Assembly: GCA_022822245.1 (NCBI GenBank) | Contig: JAJECB010000296.1 | Coordinates: forward strand, 1 to 10,921 | Direction: 5' to 3' | DNA: 10,921 bases | Source of the DNA: Gammaproteobacteria bacterium | GTDB lineage: Bacteria > Pseudomonadota > Gammaproteobacteria > HK1 | Part shown: one piece after another, positions 6,912 through 10,921 of the stretch | How the letters are laid out: every line of letters begins with the position of its first letter | Position numbering within the stretch: the stretch's first letter is position 1 | Made by a program: the position numbers and the translations under genes | The notes under the pieces: model-generated | The model's input: only the letters and a program-made list of their open reading frames with translations | The model's database searches: none | What the model was told of the DNA's origin: nothing

Positions 6912-7521
6912 AGTCGGCGGCGTCGCGGGCCGGTGGGCGCGGGTCGACCGGGACCGGATCGCGAACGGGCGGCCACAGGAGCAGGGGCACCGGCCCGTCC
7001 GGGCGGAGGAGCGGCGCGAGGCTCGGATTCCGGAAGAGGCGATCCCGGACGCTCGCGTCGGTCACCCACCGCGCATGGCTCCGGGCCTGCTCGTAGAGCC
7101 CGGCCTGCACGCAGACCTCGAGGATGTGGCCCAGCGAGGCGCTCCGGGTGTACTCGTCCCCGAGCGACGCGGCCGCGTCGAGCAACGCATCGAGATCCCG
7201 CTCCACTCCCGTGGTGCCGGGTGCGCGGCGCTCCACTTCGGCGAGCCCCCCAAGGTGGATGCACGCGTGCTGCAGCATCGCGAGGCGCTCGAGGTCGTTG
7301 CGGTCGAGGGCCGCCTGGCGCGCCTCGACCGAGCGCTGCTCGACCTGCAGCCGCTCGAAGCGCTCGGTGACCTCGCGGAGCTGCCGGACGCGGCGCTCGG
7401 AGCGGGTCAGCTTGCGGCGCACCGCGCTTCCGTGAGAGAGAAAATGCCGGTAGATCGTCGGGCCGCCCAGCACGAGGGCGACGACCACGAACCACTGCCC
7501 GAAATCGCTCAGCCACTCCAT
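6910..7521 (-). CDS. Hypothetical membrane-anchored coiled-coil protein
   Basis: This 203-residue protein belongs to no family I recognise. Residues 9-27 form one hydrophobic helix (FVVVALVLGG core). It is followed by a basic patch and a long charged, heptad-like stretch at 33-75 (RRKLTRSERRVRQLREV..., then ERLQVEQRSVEARQ), probably a coiled coil. Residues 105-170 look all-helical and possibly TPR-like (LLDAAASLGDEYTRS, ILEVCVQAGLYEQARSHA). The last 30 residues are Pro-rich. The short N-terminus before the helix and the basic residues after it suggest a cytoplasmic C-terminal domain. A GAGGGG Shine-Dalgarno (complement of 7532-7537) lies about 10 nt before the ATG. It follows the dehydratase gene by 57 nt on the same strand and is probably co-transcribed. 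The overlapping + frame has no coherent protein character. Confidence 0.7.
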   Translation of the reverse strand: MEWLSDFGQWFVVVALVLGGPTIYRHFLSHGSAVRRKLTRSERRVRQLREVTERFERLQVEQRSVEARQAALDRNDLERLAMLQHACIHLGGLAEVERRAPGTTGVERDLDALLDAAASLGDEYTRSASLGHILEVCVQAGLYEQARSHARWVTDASVRDRLFRNPSLAPLLRPDGPVPLLLWPPVRDPVPVDPRPPARDAAD

Positions 7522-7578
7522 CGAGCCCGCACCCCTCGGTTCGCCCCGTGCCCCGCTCCGTCGCGGCCGGCGCGGCCG

Positions 7579-9354
7579 TCAGTGCGAGGCGCGCGGCACG
7601 AAACGCCGCACGTCCTGGTACTTGGTGGCGAGATCGAATACCCCGCCGTCCGCGAGCTGCCCGACGTGGGAGCGGTAGATCTCCTGCCAGGGGGTGTGGT
7701 TCGGGAGGTCCGGAGGCGCGAGGCGCTCGCGGCGTCCGCGCAGCTCCTCGTCCGGAACCAGCATGTCGATGCTGCCGGCCTCGAGGTCCACCCGGATGAC
7801 GTCGTTCGTTTCCAGGATGGCAAGCCCGCCCCCCACCGCGGATTCGGGCGAAGCGTTCAGGATCGACGGGCTCCCCGAGGTCCCGCTCTGGCGTCCGTCC
7901 CCGATGGTCGGCAGCTCCCGGATCCCCCGCTTGATGAGCTCGGCGGGCGGCTGCATGTTGACCACCTCCGCGGACCCCGGGTACCCCACCGGCCCGCAGC
8001 CGCGGATGACGAGGAAGCAGTTCTCGTCCACCTCGAGTGACGGGTCGTTGATCCGGCGGTGGTAGTCCTCCGGCCCCTCGAACACGATCGCCCGCCCCTC
8101 GACGACGTTCTCCTGCCCCGGGCGCTCGAGATAGCGCCGGCGGAAGGTCTCGTCGATGACCGAGGTCTTCATGATCGCGGCGTCGAAGAGGTTCCCCTTG
8201 AGCACGACGAAGCCCGCGTCCTCCTTGAGGGGATCGTCGAAGGGACGGATCACGTCGTGGTCGGCCGAGCGGACGCCGGAGTAGTTCTCCCCGATGGTGC
8301 GTCCGTTCACGGTGATCGCGTCGGCGTGGAGCTTTCCGGCGCCGAGCAGCTCCCCCATGACCGCCGGCAGCCCGCCCGCGCGGAAGTAGCCTTCGCCGAG
8401 ATGCTCCCCCGCCGGTTGCATGTTGACAAGGAGAGGGATCCGGTGTCCGAGCCGCTGCCATTCGTCGATGGCGAGGGGCACCCCGATGTGCCGGGCGATG
8501 GCGTTGATGTGGATCGGCGCGTTGGTGGAGCCTCCGATCGCGGAGTTCGCGACGATGACGTTCTCGAACGCCTCGCGGGTCATGATCTTCGACGGGGTGA
8601 CGTCCTGCCGGACCAGCTCGACGATGCGGCGCCCGGTCTCGTAGGCGATCTGGCCCCGTTCCTTGTAAGGGGCGGGGATTGCCGCACACCCCGGCAGGGC
8701 CATCCCGAGCGCCTCGGCGAGCGAGTTCATGGTGGACGCGGTGCCCATCGTGTTGCAGTGCCCGTCGGACTTGGCCGACGAAGCCACCATCTCGATGAAC
8801 TCCTCGAAGTCGATCTCGCCCGCCGCGTAGAGCTTGCGCGCCTCCCACACGATTGTGCCCGAACCGGAGAGCTTCCCCCGGTACCAGCCGTCGAGCATCG
8901 GGCCGCCGGAGAGCACGATGGCGGGGATGTTCACGGTGGCCGCGGCCATGAGCTGCGCCGGGGTCGTCTTGTCGCAGCCGGTCGTCAGCACCACCCCGTC
9001 GAGCGGGTATCCGTGCAGCACCTCGACGAGCCCGAGGTAGGCGAGGTTCCGGTCGAGGGCGGCGGTGGGGCGCTTCCCGGTCTCCTGGATCGGATGCACC
9101 GGGAACTCGAGGGGGACCCCGCCCGCGGCCCGGATCCCGGCCTGCACCCGCTCCGCGAGCCGCAGGTGCACCCGGTTGCAGGGGGAGAGGTCGCTCCCGG
9201 ACTGGGCGATGCCGATGATCGGGCTCCCCGACTGGAGCTCCTCCCGGGTGATCCCGAAGTTCATGTAGCGCTCGATGTGGAGGGCGGTGCTGTCGGGATC
9301 CCCCAGATCGTGAAACCAGATCTGGCTTCGGAGTCGGGTGCCGGGTTCGCTCAT
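7579..9354 (-). CDS. xylD: IlvD/Edd-family sugar-acid dehydratase, probably D-xylonate dehydratase
   Basis: This 591-residue enzyme removes water from an aldonic acid to give the 2-keto-3-deoxy acid, using a [2Fe-2S] cluster and Mg2+. It matches recalled Caulobacter crescentus XylD, also 591 residues, nearly throughout: [105 protein letters not shown] and a C-terminal TPWQEIYR. The cluster cysteines are C59, C127 and C200, with D128-K129 following the second. The ATG at 9354 was chosen because family homology begins within about ten residues of it and GAGG (complement of 9363-9366) precedes it by 8 nt. The frame runs further upstream but without homology and across the divergent promoter region. 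Related gluconate, arabonate or galactonate dehydratases are alternatives. The family is near certain; the xylonate assignment is likely. Confidence 0.93.
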   Translation of the reverse strand: MSEPGTRLRSQIWFHDLGDPDSTALHIERYMNFGITREELQSGSPIIGIAQSGSDLSPCNRVHLRLAERVQAGIRAAGGVPLEFPVHPIQETGKRPTAALDRNLAYLGLVEVLHGYPLDGVVLTTGCDKTTPAQLMAAATVNIPAIVLSGGPMLDGWYRGKLSGSGTIVWEARKLYAAGEIDFEEFIEMVASSAKSDGHCNTMGTASTMNSLAEALGMALPGCAAIPAPYKERGQIAYETGRRIVELVRQDVTPSKIMTREAFENVIVANSAIGGSTNAPIHINAIARHIGVPLAIDEWQRLGHRIPLLVNMQPAGEHLGEGYFRAGGLPAVMGELLGAGKLHADAITVNGRTIGENYSGVRSADHDVIRPFDDPLKEDAGFVVLKGNLFDAAIMKTSVIDETFRRRYLERPGQENVVEGRAIVFEGPEDYHRRINDPSLEVDENCFLVIRGCGPVGYPGSAEVVNMQPPAELIKRGIRELPTIGDGRQSGTSGSPSILNASPESAVGGGLAILETNDVIRVDLEAGSIDMLVPDEELRGRRERLAPPDLPNHTPWQEIYRSHVGQLADGGVFDLATKYQDVRRFVPRASH

Positions 9355-9377
9355 GGGTGCTGCCTCGCCCTTGCTTT

Positions 9378-9393
9378 CGCTCGCAATCGAGCG
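9378..9393. promoter_or_regulatory. 16-bp palindrome in the dehydratase leader, possible operator
   Basis: CGCTCG-CAAT-CGAGCG is a perfect 6-bp inverted repeat with a 4-base centre, 24 bases upstream of the dehydratase ATG. It sits where transcription would start from the adjacent extended -10 element. It suits a repressor operator for an inducible sugar-acid gene, or an RNA hairpin in the leader. Confidence 0.35.
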
Positions 9394-9399
9394 GCCGGC

Positions 9400-9408
9400 A
9401 GGATAGCA
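9400..9408 (-). promoter_or_regulatory. Extended -10 promoter element of the dehydratase gene
   Basis: On the - strand the sequence TGC-TATCCT (complement of 9400-9408) fits an extended -10 (TGn plus a 4/6 hexamer). No convincing -35 is seen at the right distance. The start would be near 9393, about 39 nt before the ATG. No good + strand promoter for the divergent DMT gene was found in the rest of the 135-bp gap. Confidence 0.3.
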
Positions 9409-9489
9409 TGCGCCCCTGTTCCCGGCGTGCGCCGAAATCCCCGATCCTTGTAGGAATATGGCCCGTTTCGACCGGGCGTCAGGACGACG

Positions 9490-10374
9490 GTGACCCCGCC
9501 CGAAGCCCTCCTCCCCATCGTCGTGTCGCTCGCTTCGGCGGTCGCGTTCGGGGGGTCCGGGGTCGCCGCCAAGCGAGGGCTCGCCCACGTCGATCCCCTC
9601 GCGGGAACGGTCGTCGCGATCGGGACGTGCTTCCTCGCCTATCTCGTGCTCGCGCCCTTCTGGATGCGTGCCGAAGACTGGTTCACGGCCGGGTTCTGGG
9701 TCTTCGCCCTGATGGGCATCATTCAGCCCTCGCTCTCCATGTACCTCGCGAACGAGGCCTACAGCCGGGCCGGGGCGACCGTCACCGCGACCTTCGCGGC
9801 GACCGCGCCGCTCTTCGCGGCCGCCCTCGCCATCGCCTTTCTCGGGGAACGGCTCACCCTCGCGATCGCGGCCGGCACGCTCCTCACCGTGCTCGGCATC
9901 GTGACCCTGTCCCTGACCCCGCGCGGAAGCGGCCGCCAGCGTCTGGTCGCGGCCGCCCTCGTCTTCGCAACCGCCACCGCCGCCATCCGCGGCTTCAACC
10001 ACTTCATCGGCAAGATCGGGATGGATCTCCTGCCCAACGCGTTCATGGCCGCCTTCTCCTCGTTCGCGGTCTCGCTCGTGGTCGTCGCCGCCGCCTACCG
10101 CTGGCAGCGGGGAAGCTGGCCGGCGCGGATGCCCGCTGCGGGGCTGCGCTACTTCGTCATCATGGGGTTCTGCATCGCCGCCGGAATGGGCTTCCTCTTC
10201 GCCGCCCTCCTCATGGGACAGGTGGTCATCGTTTCGCCGATCGTCGGGACCTACCCGGTGTTCACGCTGCTCGCGGCGGCCGCCCTCGGCGACGAGCGGA
10301 TCACCAGGAGGGTGCTGGCGGGGGTGGGTCTCGTGGTGGTCGGGGTGGGATTCGTCAGCACCTCGGCGGGCTGA
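9490..10374 (+). CDS. DMT-superfamily (EamA) transporter
   Basis: This 294-residue inner-membrane protein has about ten hydrophobic helices arranged as two EamA repeats, roughly residues 5-140 and 150-292. The first repeat ends in the typical [29 protein letters not shown], and the second ends in the matching [30 protein letters not shown]. Both carry the conserved Glu/Asp-Glu-Arg turn before the last helices. The family exports or imports amino acids, sugars and other metabolites, and this sequence does not allow a choice. The GTG start is preceded by AGGA at 9481-9484 with a 5-nt gap. It is divergent from the dehydratase gene with 135 bp between them, so the two could share regulation. Confidence 0.9.
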   Translation: MTPPEALLPIVVSLASAVAFGGSGVAAKRGLAHVDPLAGTVVAIGTCFLAYLVLAPFWMRAEDWFTAGFWVFALMGIIQPSLSMYLANEAYSRAGATVTATFAATAPLFAAALAIAFLGERLTLAIAAGTLLTVLGIVTLSLTPRGSGRQRLVAAALVFATATAAIRGFNHFIGKIGMDLLPNAFMAAFSSFAVSLVVVAAAYRWQRGSWPARMPAAGLRYFVIMGFCIAAGMGFLFAALLMGQVVIVSPIVGTYPVFTLLAAAALGDERITRRVLAGVGLVVVGVGFVSTSAG

Positions 10375-10375
10375 C

Positions 10376-10403
10376 GTCCGGCACCCCGCTCAGGCTCCCG
10401 GAC
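10376..10403 (+). other. Hairpin just after the DMT transporter stop
   Basis: GTCCGG (10376-10381) and CCGGAC (10398-10403) form a perfect 6-bp inverted repeat with a 16-base loop, starting one base after the TGA. No run of T follows, so it is a possible but non-canonical terminator. Confidence 0.25.
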
Positions 10404-10423
10404 AAACGAGCGGCCCGGATTCG

Positions 10424-10546
10424 CGTGGAGCATTCGATAACCCATTGAATCGCGGCCTGGCCCGCCGGCCCTTGGGAAAGGCCCCTTCTTCCGCGGCTCG
10501 TGCAACCCGCCACGGAAGGAACCTGCCCCGGGCCGGATGCTCCACG
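10424..10546 (+). ncRNA. Candidate structured RNA in a convergent intergenic region
   Basis: The helices are nested. P1: CGTGGAGCAT 10424-10433 with ATGCTCCACG 10537-10546 (10 bp perfect). P2: 10457-10464 with 10529-10536 (8 bp, one G-U on +), directly abutting P1. Three hairpins sit inside: 10432-10450 (7 bp with one G-U, loop AACCC, sharing two bases with P1), 10467-10483 (6 bp, one bulged C, loop GGGA), and 10488-10497 with 10509-10518 (10 bp; G-U on the - strand, A-C mismatch on the + strand; loop 10498-10508 also ending AACCC). The strand is therefore not settled: the first hairpin and P2 favour +, the last favours -. No motif of SRP RNA, 6S RNA, RNase P or tmRNA was recognised. It could be a bidirectional terminator. 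In G+C-rich DNA some helices arise by chance. Confidence 0.35.
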
Positions 10547-10571
10547 GCGTTCCCGGGGAAAGGGGGCACGC

Positions 10572-10826
10572 TCAGTCCTTGTCCGAGCTGCCGCCCGCGG
10601 CGCCGGACGCGAAGCGGCTGAAGGTCCGCTGCATCGCCTCCCAGGCCTCCATGCCGGCCGGCATGAACATCCTCGCGAGCTTCTCCGGTTCCAGCGACTC
10701 GAAGTACTCCGTGGTGCGCTTCTGCATCTGCTCCATCGCGGCGCGCTGGAAGTCCGCCACGTCGGGCCATCCGAGGAACGCCCGCGCCTCTTCCGGCGAA
10801 CAGTCGATGTCGATCCTGATCTTCAT
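10572..10826 (-). CDS. Small protein resembling DUF6489
   Basis: This is an 84-residue cytosolic protein of unknown function. The opening MKIRIDIDCSPEEARAFLGWPDV and the later PAGMEAWEAMQRTF match my recollection of a small alphaproteobacterial family (DUF6489), which typically starts MKxxIDIDCTPEEAR. There is no membrane segment, and the middle (residues 24-70) is predicted helical and amphipathic by eye. A GGGAGG Shine-Dalgarno (complement of 10833-10838) lies 6 nt before the ATG. The ATG overlaps the stop of the upstream partial gene (ATGA), so the two are co-transcribed. The family name is from memory and should be treated as likely, not certain. Confidence 0.8.
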   Translation of the reverse strand: MKIRIDIDCSPEEARAFLGWPDVADFQRAAMEQMQKRTTEYFESLEPEKLARMFMPAGMEAWEAMQRTFSRFASGAAGGSSDKD

Positions 10827-10921
10827 GGGTTGCCTCCCGTTGTGGACCGCGCGCGGGGGAATTCAGGGGCGGCCGGCGCCGGGGCGGGAGCGGCGGTCGG
10901 CGCATCGGCCGGCGCCGGCAT
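10823..10921 (-). CDS. 3' end of an unidentified gene with Ala/Pro-rich tail (cut by window edge)
   Basis: The - strand frame reading in from the right edge encodes 32 residues rich in Ala and Pro (PAPADAPTAAPAPAPAAP, then EFPRARSTTGGNP). It stops at TGA 10825-10823, overlapping the DUF6489-like ATG by ATGA. The exact 4-base overlap and the low-complexity tail suggest the C-terminus of a real upstream gene. The ATG that happens to fall on the last three bases may be internal. Nothing identifies the protein. Confidence 0.5.
   Translation of the reverse strand: MPAPADAPTAAPAPAPAAPEFPRARSTTGGNP

Noticed and set aside
6809..9409. 866-residue open frame on the - strand overlapping the dehydratase and the coiled-coil gene
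   Set aside because: Arg/Pro/Ala-rich composition with no family resemblance; it is a frame-shifted shadow of the two real genes.
9351..9572. 73-residue - strand ORF across the dehydratase/DMT gap
   Set aside because: Overlaps the starts of both well-supported genes, has no recognisable features, and shares its frame with nothing coherent.
9355..10002. N-terminal extension of the dehydratase to 807 residues
   Set aside because: The added part is low-complexity, charged, crosses the divergent promoter region and lies antisense to the DMT gene; homology and a ribosome binding site support the ATG at 9354.
10509..10528. CACGGAAGGA resembling the GGAA tetraloop region of SRP (4.5S) RNA
   Set aside because: The surrounding helix and internal-loop bases of SRP RNA are not present; only the short core matches.
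10535..10546. GTGGAGCAT (complement strand) as found in 16S rRNA
   Set aside because: A nine-base coincidence; the flanking bases do not continue the 16S sequence.
10390..10905. 171-residue - strand ORF through the DUF6489-like gene
   Set aside because: Arg/Pro-rich shadow in another frame; the 84-residue frame has a good ribosome binding site and family-like sequence.

Overview
The window is very G+C-rich (roughly 70% by eye), densely coding, and shows several 4-base ATGA/GTGA gene overlaps. The gene families point to a proteobacterium, probably an alphaproteobacterium: there is a DUF6489-like small protein, a UvrA resembling the long UvrA paralogues of proteobacteria, and a dehydratase very like Caulobacter D-xylonate dehydratase. 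No rRNA, tRNA, CRISPR array, insertion sequence or phage gene was seen. This looks like ordinary chromosome with a metabolic and transport flavour.

Left part, + strand (1-5522). A UvrA-family ATPase cut by the left edge is followed by a D-2-hydroxyacid dehydrogenase (GTGA overlap) and a DHA3-type MFS exporter (ATGA overlap). These three are probably one transcript. After a 19-bp palindrome comes a second MFS transporter of the fosmidomycin-resistance type. Its start region (start codon plus about 15 codons) is present three times with an exact 56-bp period. The first two copies form 19-codon mini-ORFs, each ending in a 4-base overlap with the next start. This is the most unusual structure in the window.

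Middle part, - strand (5576-9354). Reading in the direction of transcription, an IlvD/Edd-type sugar-acid dehydratase (best match D-xylonate dehydratase) is followed by a small membrane-anchored coiled-coil protein of unknown function. Next comes a Gfo/Idh/MocA oxidoreductase with its own good sigma70-like promoter embedded in repeated CGGCAA half-sites. The dehydratase and the oxidoreductase suggest sugar or sugar-acid catabolism. The hydroxyacid dehydrogenase and MFS carriers of the convergent + strand group could belong to the same physiology, but that is inference.

Right part. A DMT/EamA transporter is transcribed divergently from the dehydratase and converges on a DUF6489-like gene. That gene overlaps, by ATGA, the Ala/Pro-rich end of a gene cut by the right edge. 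The 197-bp gap between the convergent genes contains a nested set of helices closed by a perfect 10-bp pairing across 103 nt, a candidate structured RNA or elaborate bidirectional terminator.

Functional calls rest on recalled family motifs. No search, alignment tool or folding program was run.
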